A stretch of DNA of 64,000 bases from Diphasiastrum complanatum (GCA_029204225.1 MU832256.1:1-64000); one strand, 5' to 3'. Shown: positions 32,346 to 44,392, counted from the first letter of the stretch. The notes: generated by a model from the letters alone, not told the origin. Program-made: numbers and translations.

Positions 32346-33793
32346 CCTGAGAACTGTTCATAAAAAGACATTATTTCAAGACATCCAGTTGGTACCTGCC
32401 ACCATTCCACAACACAAAACCACGCGAGTCAGTATGTGAGGAAGACAGATGTCAATTTGTGGAATGTCAGTTGCTATCCATGTACAAAATAAGCATTGCT
32501 ACTTAACAGCTTGGTTAAAATGAAAAATGCATAGTCCAAGATTCCCATTCACTTATAAATTTTAGCAATAGGCTAAGCCGTCATATTATCGTGTGAAGAC
32601 GAAAGCCATGCTGATCAGTGTAACAAGCATTAGACCATATCAAAAATTACTCTTTATATAAAATTAAATGAAAAGGACGCTTGCCAAACATGTGAAAATT
32701 GTTTTTACAAAATGATTTATAGGTTGAGCACAAACACATGTACAACGATATTAGGGCACATCCATGCCATGCTAACTCGTGGACCCATGAAAGAGTCGTG
32801 TAATGGTGTCAAATCCCTTGAGCATATCCATGAGTGTAAGAGAACATATGACTAAGTAAAAAGATATTTTTAGTGGTTAAAATGAAGTCGTATGTGGAAG
32901 ACTATGTCCTCAAGTGTCCCCAATATCCAACCCAAGGTAAACCTATGGAAACAACACTAGTTATCAGAACATCAAAATAGCTACCCATCTTTCAATAGAT
33001 CAATATTAGGGCATGTGCAAAAATTACAAATTTATTTAAGCCGTGTAAAACAACACAAATAAGGATTCTTTGGCTTGTATAATCTCAATGCATATGTTAG
33101 GGCAAATCCATGCCATTCTAACATCAGAGATTATAATAACCCTTGTGCAAATCCATGCAATCCAAGAGTATCGTAAGCCAAAGACGGGTACGATTTTTCA
33201 ATAAACGATTGAAAACTTTTCGTGTAGAAAAGAAAGAGGAAAACAAAGTTTTAAGGAAAATTGAGCGTAAGTAGATTGTTGTGTTTAAAAAGTCTTCGAT
33301 AAAGTCCAAATATTGATATGTACCTTATGAAAAAACTCATACCTAAATGGTAGTGGAAGCGTAATCCACTATTGATTAAGCCATTATCAGCGGTGGTCAG
33401 CGGCCATTATCATCCAAAAAATCTTTCATAACTCCTTCAAAGTTCTAACAGCAATTTAGCAAAGTGAAAAGAGGAAAGAGTTAAGAAAAATGTATCCATG
33501 CTGAATATGCTCTTGTATGAAACGACGATATATGTTGAGGATGTGTCCAAGCACTATGCAAGAGAAGCAAATGAAGACGACTAAGGAGAGAACAAGTACA
33601 ATACCTCTTAGCAAAGGCCTCTTATTTATAGCAAGAAATGGTGCGTCCATTTGAAACTTCTTGGAAAGGACCTTTTGTTGAAGAGTGCATTTAAACAAAA
33701 CCTTCCCGCTAAATGGTTCACACCTTTTAGGGGTATATCATTTTATTAGACAATTTAGAGCAAGAGGGGGTGTTATAAGGTTAAATACTACCC

Positions 33794-33794
<1 letters not shown>
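32346..33794. other. non-coding DNA, possible intron or flank of the unknown gene
   Basis: No coding signal. The phrase GGGCA(C/A)ATCCATGCCAT recurs at about 32755 and 33104, with a shorter relative at 33010. Confidence 0.45.

Positions 33795-33869
<75 letters not shown>
33795..33869 (+). repeat. (GA)n microsatellite
   Basis: An uninterrupted GA dinucleotide tract of about 75 bp. Confidence 0.97.
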
Positions 33870-33871
<2 letters not shown>

Positions 33872-33930
33872 CCACCAACTGACCCGCAATTAGTGAATCC
33901 CTCGGGGACAATTAGCTCCCCGAGGGAGAG

Positions 33931-34206
33931 CTAACTGCCCACCAAAATGTTTATATTGTTAGGTAGTTCATACGACAATCTCAAATTTTTTTCGTGTTTA
34001 AGCAGTTTGTCAATGATAAGAAAAAGTTTGCTTGTATTGAAACCATTCCTTTCAAAAGTGTCAATCAATGTTCGTACTTCAGTAATGAAAGTGAGTTGCT
34101 TATCACAACAATACATAGCAGCAATCACTTGTGAAATGATAACATTATACAAATTAATCTCACAAGCAAGTTTTTGCACTTCCAAAGAGCTCAAGGAGAA
34201 GTCCAA
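33931..34206 (-). pseudogene. possible upstream exon of the unknown gene
   Basis: A 91-codon frame, MDFSLSSLEVQKLACEIN ... CCDKQLTFITEVRTLIDTFERN, with helical, leucine-rich composition similar to the protein at 30911-32345 and on the same strand. Linking the two is an inference from strand and composition only. Confidence 0.35.
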
Positions 34207-34216
34207 GAAAGCCTAG

Positions 34217-35360
34217 AGATGGTGGAAGCTTATTTGACATCAAATTTTGGAGGGTCAGTAAGTTCACAACACGCACTTGGTCAATGATAACAAAATTTGA
34301 CAAGCCTAGTCATTCTAGGGAAGGTCAAGTACCATATTCTCGGCCGATTCCATGTACCAACAAGTAAGAACAAGCTAAATTTTAGAAAGACAAAAATCTG
34401 TCAAAAAACCATGTATGCAGCTTCAAGTAGTTGGCTGTCCACATGAACAATGAATTTAAAACAATTGATCTCAACCATAGATGTGGTTTTGTAAGTTTAT
34501 TCAATCAAGCTATAACATGTCGCATGATGTGGTTAATGCTCAAAGAACTTGACAAGAAAAAAAATGGACCTTAGTTTTGCTTCAAAATTAGCATGCAAAA
34601 TTAAACTTACACAAAATCTTTTATTTCAAAAGTATTCTTGATCTCTCCTAACAAGATGTAATAATAAACACAAGTCTTATAGGAAGTTGAGAATCTCGAC
34701 TGCATTGGATCAACCCTCAGCCCTGAATTACCTTCGACAATTATCATGATCGTTAGAAGCCCTTGAAATATTTAGAGGAGATCACCTGTGAATACCTACC
34801 CTTGCATAGAGCCCTCTGTGTCCTATTGAGAACCTATACAACACACTTAAGTCACCCCGAATGAACTTTAGCTAGCACCCCATTCACTATGGTCATAAAT
34901 TAGGGGGTTCACCTTTTTCTTAGCCAAAAGTTTCGAGCCATTAGCTAGTTTCCGAGCTATGTACGTTGGTGAGCTCAGTTTCAGATGTTGATCAATCAAC
35001 ACTGATATAATCTCAAAAATCAATGGCCAAAGCCTTAATGCCCATCATCAAGCAATCAAATAGCTATTAATGTGTTATCGACTCTATGTATAGATGAAAA
35101 AAACAAGGATCAAAATTTTGTGTACAAATAGAAAAGCTTCAAACTTCAAATCTAATTGGCTTGCTAGCAACCTCAAAGTAGACATCATGCTTCAAGAACA
35201 ATTTCAACTCAACAAAAAGCCACGAACCATAAATTCAAAAGAGAGAGAAAAGTATCTGTTTACATTGTTAAACAATGTTTTCACTTGTAATTCATTTCAT
35301 CAACCATTAGAACCAAGCATAAAAAAAAAGAAACAACACATCCAAATCTCCAAGATCAAA
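34217..35360. other. intergenic DNA
   Basis: No gene or repeat that I can support. Confidence 0.5.
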
Positions 35361-35369
35361 TCCCGTACT

Positions 35370-35690
35370 GACCTCTGGAACGACATCTCTCCCTTCAACT
35401 GCCTTCCCTCGATTCTTGCTGACGACGTTAATATGTATGTTCACCCTCTTGACGGACCCAATCGTATTACTTTTGCTGAAAGACAAGACTGGGACTACTT
35501 TATAGATGGTTTCAACTTCTCCGATGCTCTCTCCCTTTGCGATTCCCCTCGCCTTCACTCATGGAATAATGCCCCCCCACCTTTTCTGTACCTCTGCCAA
35601 ACTAGATAGATTCTACCTTTCCAGCCGCGATATTGGACTAGCAATTTGTCCTGCTCCAACATCACCTCTTTTCCTCTCTATGATATGTTG
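35370..35690 (+). pseudogene. LINE endonuclease fragment
   Basis: The frame encodes GPNRITFAERQDWDYFIDGF, SLCDSPRLHSWNNAPP and, after a one-base shift, AKLDRFYLSSRD. The pattern F..F..-L.D-....-(F/H)(T/S)W(N)N-....-(R/K)LDRFY is the C-terminal part of the APE-type endonuclease domain of plant L1 elements. No RT follows. Confidence 0.6.
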
Positions 35691-36516
35691 AAATTCTATG
35701 CTCAAGCCCAATTCCATTAGGTAATGAGCATTCTGGAAAATTCTTGTTTACATCTATTTTTGAAAACAACAAAAAGAAGGAAGGAAGAGGCTCAAAGTTT
35801 TGTACAAAAAGTTGGAAAATTTAGGATCGAATTTTTCCGCCCAAGCCTATTTTTCGACCCAATGTTAATCCCATTAAAGAGAGATTTTTCGACCCTGAAT
35901 CGGGTCGGATCAAGGCAAAAAATATCCGGGCGTCTTCAATCCTAGATCAGATCAGGTCAAGCCTAATAAATTCGACCCTGTGTATAAATCTTACCCTTAG
36001 TTAATGTTTCGATACCCAAAAATTAGAATTTTCTGATACGGTATCGACTCGAAAAATCTGTATTTTTTCGAGTCACTGTAAGTTTTCAAGTCGGTGTATA
36101 TTTTTCGAGTCTTTGTAGATTTTGATATTGTTAACTAGAAATCTGACTCACATACTGTTAAAATAACGGCTATATTATGTGAGACTGTAAATAGATTAAC
36201 TGAGGAATCCAATGCACTCATCAACTGACATCCAATGAAGTGAATGCTCTGAGAGGCCTCTTTTGTGACAATGTACAAAGATTATTCCATAACGATGATC
36301 AGTGGTTAAGTAAGTTTAGAATCAGTTAGTTAGTATTCAAGAATTTCAGTATACTGCTATCAACGATTTTCAACTAAAGCTTGGTATTTGCGCCCAACTT
36401 CACGCTCTTGTACTCCATTTTTTATATCAATCAGAGTGCATCGTTCCACTACTACTCTGTTCTATTACGCATTGTATTGTTCGATCCATCTTGAATGCAT
36501 TGTTGGTAACTGCCGC
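35691..36516. other. intergenic DNA
   Basis: AT-rich with short TTTTTCGAGTC repeats near 36050-36110. No gene. Confidence 0.5.
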
Positions 36517-37209
36517 TGTAGTGGGTTTCTTTCCTTGCCTAACCTGAATCCAAGATCTAGTCAATCTAGCATCAAAGAGACGGAATTAGTTGTCACGCGT
36601 AGGTTCGTTCCCATGAGAGCGATAGTATAGTTCAGATTTCAACATGAATGGAGGATCTAACACTAACATCCATTAACACTAAGCATTAACACTACATCCA
36701 TTAACCCTACTTCCATTAACCCTAAATCCACAACAATGATAGAAACTTACTCTTCTCTCTCTCTCTCTCCCTTTCTCTCTCACAAAATGCATAAGAAATA
36801 GCAATCCCAATAATGATCAGATCCAACAATTAACAAAATCCAAAGAAAGCATGAGAAATGGAGGAAAAGAAAGGAAGAGCAAGGACATTCATCAATCCAT
36901 TTCTAAAGAGAACCAATCTGCTTTATTGAAATGAGAAAATGAACATCAGGAGCAACTCGAGTTGGTCCCTTTTTATAGTAGAGAGGAGGACTCTGGCCTT
37001 TGAATCCTATTGGTCCAGTCTTGCCTTTCTTTTTATTCAAATCTAAAAAAGTGTGGGAACCATCAAAATTGGAGGGAAACCCAACTTTATTCACTAGCTT
37101 GACATTTAGGCCCTGCGACATTAAAAGTCCCACAAAAAGGCCTAAAGTCCTTTTATTAACTTTTAACTAATCAATCATATAACTATGTGGTCATCGGGTT
37201 GGACTTACA
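36517..37209 (-). repeat. 3' LTR (Athila/Tat-like)
   Basis: A 693-bp LTR, TGTAAGTCC at its start and CACTACA at its end on the minus strand, matching 27607-28277. Confidence 0.85.
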
Positions 37210-37333
37210 CACGCAGGGTGCCAAATCCCTCTCACTTATTAACTAGGGTTAGGGTTGCCTTGGGATCCGCAAACCCTCCAACAATATCCCTCACCAAAAC
37301 TGGTGGCGGTCCCATGACACCTGCAATATGCAG

Positions 37334-40046
37334 TTATTGGGGACTTTTATTGGCTTCGCGCCGAATCTTAATTAAATGATACTGCATCTTCTCCATAAAG
37401 TCAAGGCGTGCAGTATTGAAATCCAAGTTGTGTGGCAGGAAACAACGGTGGGCTCCGGCAATCCACTTGGAAGTTGTCCATGAGGTGAAGCGGGATTCCC
37501 AAGAGCCTCCCATCATAGCTGCACGAAAATATAGTCGAGCAATCGGCAGCTGATCTTTGATTTGCTTTGAGGCCATCGGCTTATTTGGATCAAATGCCAG
37601 GGTAGGAAGTCAATCGTCCCATTTGGTTGCCACTGACGCCAACAGAGTTAGATCTTTAGCAAACATTGCCCATTGTCGTACTGTTGGATCCGGAGAGTGG
37701 ACATAATCTCTCTGATATGCTTGTAAGGCATGGTGGAAATCCACTGAAATGTTCCAACTATAAGGCTGATGGATTATTGGCCAATTGGGCGTATGGATGG
37801 TGATTTTGTCCATAGCCAATCCCAAATCTTTCCATTTATGTCTTCGTGGCATTGACACGTAATAAGGATCTACCCGCAACTGGCGAGGGCTGGCGACGTA
37901 ACTCCTAATTGATTCCGAAGTTTTCTCAAAAATTGTGATTCTCCATGCCGGCTGCTCTCCCAGTGCAGGTATTTTGTCCAATTCTTTGTCCAATCTCGAT
38001 CTCGAGGTCTTAAATTCAGAACCCATCCACCACGCGAGGACTCATGCGGCTGGTCCTCGACGCTGATGGGCCTTCTGAATAAATGTCTTGTCCTTGATGA
38101 GGATGGACCTGTTTGTACTGCTGGTATGATTGGCGGTTAATCTGCTAGATCTGGAGCTCCCCCCCTGGTCCATGCTCGAATCAATCCATGTATCCAATTT
38201 TATAGCTTCTTGGCGTGAAGGGGAGAATTGCGGCATGACCGGAACGAAGATTTCTGGTCCGGATTCCAACACTTGAGCGGCTGATTTTTCATAGGCGGTG
38301 ATGGTGTCTTTTGCCTTTGCCAACTCGGTTGAAGTTGCTCCTTTGAATCTATCAAAGCGGCCTTTGTGAAAAATGCAAAAATAAGCTTGGTAGAGGCCAA
38401 AAATATTGTATATAGATAAACACAAATGTGTGGAGCCTGTTCCCACGTGTGAAAATAGTGTACTTGTCATGTACCATAATCATATAGGTTGTACATATGA
38501 TTTAATTCAAGTTCTAGTGGCTAAAAAGGCCAAAAACTAGTTTTCTAGACATATGACACATGGCATTAATCTATTGATTGCATAAGCCACATCCTTTGGT
38601 TAGGTGTCATATCACATGTGTAGAGGATAGCTCACATGTGTGGAATAGACTGAAGTAGGCGAATTTTGACTTCTACAAGATTTCCAAGTAGATCTCCATA
38701 TAGAAGGAAAATGGACCAAAAGTGCTCAAAATAGAAGGTTTTGATTAAGTGTCAGTTTTGCATGATGAATCATCATATGACAAAGCACCTTCACACATGT
38801 GGGATCAGAGGGATGATCAGTACCACGAGCTCTCATTTATTGTATATATAGAGCCACATTTGGCCATAATCATTGTGAGACACCAATCTTGGTTCTGGAA
38901 GCAATTTTGAGTGATTCTCTCCATTTGTCTACATTTGTTTTGATTGTTTTGAGGTTCTATCAATGTGTACTTGATTATCAGGTTGGAGTCCATACTCAGA
39001 CATTGTTTTACACGTGTGAAACCATAAAGTACACTTACCTTCAATAAATGATTGTTCTTGTTAGGATTTTGTGTCTAGAATTGATCTAGATTGATCTTAA
39101 TCTGAAGTAGATTGATAGATCAAGTAATCTGACAACCAATCCCTTTTGAGGATAAGATTAGGATCCACTCTTGGTCCTTTTTGTACTTTTTCCACAGCCT
39201 TGGAATCCCTGAAGGGCCACTTTGTATGTTTCCACTTTCTTGAATAAATATGCAATCTCCGTCGGTGTGACCAGATGATCGGGTATTTGCGTTTGCAAAT
39301 AGGCATCACGCTCAAGGGTGGTCGCATCCAATTCACCTTGAAGCCGTGTGCAATCTTGTTCGGCCATCTATAATTGCCCCTTAAGCAGCTGCACCTGTTG
39401 CTTGGCATCTTGCACTGCCTTATCTACCTGATCTTGTGCGGTTGTCAGGGCGTTTTGCAAGGAGCTGATGTAGGTTTCCAAGCGATCAGCTTGTTGCTAG
39501 GCCAATTTCTTTTCGCCTTCAGCCTTATCTTCATGTTGTTTGGCTATCTTTAATTCTCGATCCAGCTGGACAATTTTATGGCTGATCAGAGTGTTCGGAT
39601 CCTAGATCAGATATCCTCTGCTCCATTTCCTTCTTCTTATCCAGCATAGACTGGATCGCTTTCCCAAGGCTTGAAACTAACCCTAGAGCATCACCAGAAT
39701 CAACGGTCGTGGAGGTGGCAACAACAGGAGAACCTGATGGTATTGTTCTTGGTAGGCGTGGAATAGGTGCCAAGGTCTCTTCTTCTTCAAAATTATCCTC
39801 TTTTTCAAACCCTTCAGGCACCGTGGCGTCCAACTGCTTTGGTGACTTTACAGTTGTGTCAACCCAAAGTGTGGCTAGGCTACCTTGTGTGTGTGGTTGC
39901 TGACTGGCATCTTCGACACCAACAATAGATTCATGGATATGCCCGAATCCTCTTCCAAGGGATTGGGGTTCAAAGGGCACTGGGCTTTGGGGCATTTCAA
40001 AGATTTTGGTGGCCCCAAGGGGGTCGGAATCATCGAACATATCCAT
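37334..40046 (-). pseudogene. extra coding region after integrase, unknown function
   Basis: Several colinear pieces: 40046-39576 (MDMFDDSDPLGATKIFEM ... acidic, Pro/Ser-rich), 39575-39150 (Lys/Glu/Gln-rich, strongly coiled-coil, for example LDRELKIAKQHEDKAEGEKK), 38390-38042 (GATSTELAKAKDTITAYEKS), 38026-37610 (PRRHKWKDLGLAMDKITI, AYQRDYVHSPDPTVRQWAMF) and 37576-37334 (ARLYFRAAMMGGSWESRFTS). Together this was a protein of more than 600 residues between pol and the 3' LTR. Athila elements carry an env-like ORF and some Tat elements other ORFs at this place; I see no signal peptide or clear membrane anchor, so env is not supported. Stops, shifts and a 700-bp insertion disrupt it. Confidence 0.6.
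38405..39150. other. insertion in the post-pol region, candidate solo LTR
   Basis: AT-rich sequence interrupts the coiled-coil protein. On the plus strand it has a TATATATAGAGCC box near 38840 and an AATAAA near 39047, as an LTR might. I could not define ends or a target duplication. Confidence 0.3.
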
Positions 40047-40452
40047 GAAGAACTGTGTGTTGGGTGAGGTTGCGTCGGTGTGCGGGGGTGAGGTGGCCTA
40101 TTGTCCTTCCTTTTTTATGCTGATGACTTTTCTGACTTTTGCTCATCAGTCTTTTCTCATTTTGTCTTGTTTTTTTTTTATTGTCTTTTTCAAACAAAAA
40201 TTAAAAAATATATTAAAAACAAAAAATTTAAAAACAAATAAAATTGAAAATCAATTAGATCATGCTTGTTAAATTGGCAGAGCAGGCTGCCAAAACTTGC
40301 GTAATCGGCTGCCATTCACCGGGGTATCAAATCGTTTTCCGTCCAAGTGTTCAAGAATTACTTCGGCATAGTTCAGGATTTCATTTACTTTATATGGGCC
40401 TTCACCGATAAATTTCAATTTTTTCTTGATCAGCTTGGTTTTCTACACCAGC

Positions 40453-41982
40453 TCAAGATCTCCTGCTTTCAGATCCTTTTTGTGCAATCGACGATCGTGT
40501 CATGCCTTTCAGTGGGCTTTCTCTACTGCTAACGCATGAATTGCCATCAATCGGGTCACATAATTTGTGCAACACTTCATGACGGAGTTGTAAAAACTTA
40601 TCATCATTTAACCGTTCTGTTGTCGCTATGCGTAAAGGTAGGATTAAAAATTCAATCGGCATGACAACATCTTGACCATAAACCATTCAAAAGGGTGTTT
40701 GATTTGTACTATTTTTGTAAGCAGTTCTGAATGCCCATAACGCTGCATACAGTTTATGTTCCCAATCAAACCGACTCGCTTCAACTGTCTTTGTCATAAT
40801 AGTGCAGAGAATCTTATTGGAAGATTCAGGTTGGCCATTCCCTCTGGGATAGTAAGGAGTGCTAAATCTGTGTATAACAAAAAAATCTTCCAGTAAACAC
40901 TTTATTGTTTGATTAACAAAGTGTGTACCCCGGTCACTGACAATCTCGATCGGACATTCAAATCTGATTATAATATTTTCATAGAGAAACTTGGCCGTAG
41001 ATTTCGCATCAACAACTTTGACAACTTTGGCTTCAACCCACTTGGTCATATAATCAGTTGCTACGATAATGTATCGGGCCTGCGATCCTTGCGCGACAGG
41101 ATGAATAGGACCAACATAATCCAATCCCCATTTTTCAAATGGTGCTTGCGATAAAACCGGATGCAAGGGGTTCATAGTTCTGTCTAGTAGGTCGTTGTGC
41201 TCGTTGGCAAACATCACATGTCTGAATATAAGTTTCTGTGTCCTTATGAAGCATAGGCCACCAACAAACTGATTGCAAAAGTTTTCGAACAGTGATATCT
41301 GTAGAGAAATGTCCTCCGCCCATGCCATCATGTGAAAACATGATCAAATCTGGTATTTCATGCGGTAAAACACATCTATGTAGAATATTGTCTGATCTAC
41401 GACGATATAATTTTCCTGCAATCAATTGATAAGGTTGAGTCTTATGAATCAATTGCCTCTTCTCTGTACTTTTGTCAAAGAGTCATTCGGTTGTCCTAGC
41501 ATCAGGTACTCAACAATATCCACTACCCACTCAAGTACTGCTTCTACATAGAATAATGCAGCATCTGGTAATTCATCATCCACTTCAGTATTAACTGGTG
41601 TGGATTCAATTCGCGAAACATGATCGGCTAGATAATGTTGCTTTCCCTTTCGAACCACATTTCGAAACTCAAATTCATTCAATAACAGTAACGTCCGTAT
41701 TGCACGTCTTGTTTACCAAATAAAGCAACGGCTGGTGATCCGTATAAAATGCAAAGTGCGTTTCCATGAGATAATTACAAAATTTTCGAACAAAAAAATC
41801 ATGGCCAATGCTTCACGTTCTGTTGTTGAATAATACTTCTCCGGATCTGTAAGCTGTCTGCTTGCAAATCGTATAGGATAGTCTTTCTTATAATCACCTA
41901 GCTGCGTCAAAATTGATCCAATGGCGTGGTACACAAACCTTTTTCCTTCAAAACAAGATTCTTTTTCGGATGGAAAAGTCAT
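40453..41982 (-). pseudogene. Athila/Tat-like RNase H and integrase
   Basis: RNase H: HAIGSILTQLGDYKKDYPIR and STTEREALAMIF, then GKQHYLADHVSRI. Integrase zinc finger: HDGMGGGHFSTDITV ... CDVCQRAQR. Core: D (WGLDYVGPIHP), D (IVSDRGTHFVN), E in GNGQPESSNKIL. The tail TNQTPF-MVYGQDVVMPIEFL is typical for Athila/Tat integrases. Stops and shifts lie at about 41710, 41449, 41330 and 40687. The first catalytic Asp region of RNase H is mutated. Confidence 0.85.
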
Positions 41983-41984
41983 CC

Positions 41985-42960
41985 ATTCATATCTTTTACC
42001 ACCAATTGATCACCTTGCAAATCAGTAAACAATTGAGAGCCTATGAAAACCCTTTGCCAAATAGGTCCAAAATGAGAATTTTTTTCATAAAGACCTTGAA
42101 ACGAAAGATAGAAGTCCGTAGTGATTTTAGTGAACGACAACTCATTCACCTCTCCAATTTGACTCAAAGCATCAGCCAATTAATTTGATGATTTTTTAAT
42201 ATATCTCAAATCAAAGTCGAATTCTTGCATCAGCTCAGCCCATCGAGCTTTTCGAACCTAAGGTCTTTCTGATTACAAAGATACTTTAATGGTTGGTGAT
42301 TTGAGCACACTATAAACTGACTACTATATAGAAAGTGTCTCCACGTCTTCAATGCATGCACCACTACAAAAAGTTCTTTTCTTGAGTAGTATACCTAGTC
42401 TAAGCATAAAATAGTTTTTTACTCTCAAAAGCAACTGGCCTCCCTTCTTGAAGTAGAACTGCACCAACCGCATAATCACTAGCATCCACTTTAACCACGT
42501 AAAGTTTATCAGGTATGCTATGACTAATACTGGTGCTGAGACAATTAGTTTCTTAAGTTTGTTAAAACTTGCATCCAATGTCTCATTCCACACAAGTGGT
42601 GGACTAGGCCTACCTTTACGAGTAATAATCCCCTTTAACACATTGTTGAGAGGTGCAACTAACCTATGGAAGAAAACTGTAAATCCCAAAAATGATTTAA
42701 GTTCTCATATTGTTTTAGGAATTGGCCACTCCATAACTGTTGTTATCTTTTCCTGATCAATCATAATTCCCTTCCAGGATATGACATGACCAAGATATAA
42801 CAGTTCCTTTTTAAAGAATTCACACTTCGACTCTTTAGCATAAATATTCTCATGGTACGTAGATGTTTCTTATGACCAAGAATTCATAATGACCAAACCT
42901 TGTCCTAAAACCCGTCTTCGATACATCATCTCTGGATGAATTCTAATATGATGATAACCA
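41985..42960 (-). pseudogene. chromovirus RT/RNase H fragment
   Basis: The minus strand encodes the end of RT (FFKKELLYLGHVISWKG, SFLGFTVFFHRLVAPL) and RNase H (PPLVWNETLDASFNKLKK), then ADALSQIGEVNELSF, close to ADALSRIGEVNQLSF of the nested gypsy at 11.3 kb. The YLDD block is deleted near 42890. The fragment joins the Athila/Tat-like element at about 41985. Confidence 0.8.
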
Positions 42961-43672
42961 TTTCGCAAATCAATCTTAGTGAAGTACCTGGCTCCAAATG
43001 GGCCAAGAGCTCCACAACTTTCAGTACCACACGTAACAATTAACATTATGGATCCAAATTTTGTTCATGAAACTTCCAAGTAATATAGTGGTTGATGCTA
43101 GATAAATAAGGCAATGCACAATGTTGCATCTTTGTGAACACTGAGTACATGGCATATTTTTTTACATGGGGTGTTAAATTTTTTGCGTCTTGGCTAGTAA
43201 AGTTCTTTCAAAGGTTACTCGAGTTGTTTGAGTAATAGATGATTTGAATGAATATTGTTTAGGTGCTTGCTTTTAGGATTTAGGGTTTTGGAGTTGAGCT
43301 TTGCTTTGCTTCTTGTGACGTATGCATTGACAAAGCTTGAAATTGAATCGCTCACAAATTGGAGCCAATCTCCAGCCTAGAAAAGGGATGAGCATCCACT
43401 TTAACATGGTGTATCTAAATTTTACTATGAAAAGCTCTCATATTGGTACACCTTGCTTTTACTACCAAAAGCTCTCTTATTGGTACACCTTGCACCACTT
43501 TGATAGGACCATTTAGTTAGTTAAACCCAAATCTGAATATAAGAAAAGACTCTAGCATCATGTAAATTTCACACATCCTTCCAAGGAAAACCAGCAAAAA
43601 AATTACCTACGCTTTGCTTATTTGTAAAATAGCTTCAATCCTGACCACGCACGTGAAAGGATTGGAAGAGGG
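42961..43672. other. upstream region of the RIQ-like gene
   Basis: No element. A direct pair of AAAAGCTCTC(A/T)TATTGGTACACCTTGC lies at about 43431-43495. The gene's promoter must be within about 600 bp, because TE sequence ends near 42960. Confidence 0.5.
43650..43655. promoter_or_regulatory. G-box (CACGTG) just upstream of the RIQ-like start codon
   Basis: The palindrome CACGTG lies 18 bp before the ATG. G-boxes bind bZIP and bHLH (PIF-type) factors in light-regulated plant genes; here it may fall in the 5' UTR, so the role is uncertain. Confidence 0.35.
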
Positions 43673-44392
43673 ATGGCGATGGCGATGAGCTCTCATGCTA
43701 CCGGCTCGTCGTCGACAATGGCGGTTTTCGTTGCGTCCAAATCGTCGATCCTCTCCACCACTTCTTGTCCAGCAATCCATCCGGCCAGAAAATGCTGCTT
43801 CAGCCATGTATCCACATGCCGTGATATCATCTGTCCAAGGCGAACAGCTCCGCAATTCAGCTTTTGGGCGTCGTTATTCACCAGCTCTCTTCTAGCTCTC
43901 AGATCAGCTCCTCATGCAATGAAACGGGCCAGAGCTGCTCGTTTGACTCTGCCTGCTGGCCATGGATACTCGCGGTATAACCTAACACATGGTTTTCATT
44001 CTGTAGTGGCGAAGCTTCAGGACGAGAATCAGCAGGGCGTCGGGGCAGCAGAAACTGCAGCGATTGCAGGCGGTTTGATTGCAATTCCTGTGGTTGCTTG
44101 GTCCCTTTACACGCTGAAGACGACTGGATGCGGGTTGCCACCAGGTCCCGGAGGAGCCATTGGAGCTTTGGAAGGGGTGAGCTATCTTGTCATCCTTGGG
44201 TTGATTGGATGGAGTATCTACACCAAGGTGAAGACAGGATCGGGATTGCCCAGTGGGCCTTTCGGTCTGCTAGGTGCAGTGGAAGGGTTATCCTTTCTGA
44301 CAGTGCTAGGGATCGGGTTGGTGTTCGGGTTGCAGTACCTAGACTATGGTTACATTCCAGGGCCTGTTCCTGGAGAGCAATGCTTCGGCTGA
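43673..44392 (+). CDS. RIQ: RIQ1/RIQ2-like thylakoid protein (DUF1118)
   Basis: An intact 239-residue protein, intronless in this window. Residues 1 to about 95 are Ser/Ala/Arg-rich without acids, as in a chloroplast transit peptide. The mature part has three hydrophobic segments (about 125-147, 163-183, 203-222). It contains an internal duplication: WSLYTLKTTGCGLPPGPGG-x-GALEG (143-168) and WSIYTKVKTGSGLPSGPFG-x-GAVEG (180-205), then ends GYIPGPVPGEQCFG. This architecture matches the DUF1118 family. Its Arabidopsis members RIQ1 and RIQ2 are grana-thylakoid proteins that affect LHCII organisation, grana stacking and non-photochemical quenching. I cannot decide between RIQ1 and RIQ2. Two further ATGs follow at codons 3 and 5; I took the first. 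GC is far above the surroundings. No TE lies within about 700 bp on either side. Confidence 0.82.
   Translation: MAMAMSSHATGSSSTMAVFVASKSSILSTTSCPAIHPARKCCFSHVSTCRDIICPRRTAPQFSFWASLFTSSLLALRSAPHAMKRARAARLTLPAGHGYSRYNLTHGFHSVVAKLQDENQQGVGAAETAAIAGGLIAIPVVAWSLYTLKTTGCGLPPGPGGAIGALEGVSYLVILGLIGWSIYTKVKTGSGLPSGPFGLLGAVEGLSFLTVLGIGLVFGLQYLDYGYIPGPVPGEQCFG

Larger units (their letters stand above)
36517..42000 (-). mobile_element. Athila/Tat-like gypsy element, 5'-truncated
   Basis: On the minus strand the order is RNase H (from about 41982), integrase, a spacer of about 400 bp, an extra coding region (40046-37334) and the 3' LTR (37209-36517). RT and everything upstream are missing; a chromovirus fragment abuts at about 41985. 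Its LTR and MDMFDDSDP region are sisters of those at 27.6-30.8 kb on the opposite strand. Confidence 0.8.

Noticed and set aside
33685-33882. Arg-Glu repeat peptide
   Set aside because: Translation of the (GA)n tract, not a gene.
35094-35360. N-terminal part of the 171-codon frame at 35094
   Set aside because: Low-complexity and unrelated to the LINE endonuclease; only 35370-35690 is supported.
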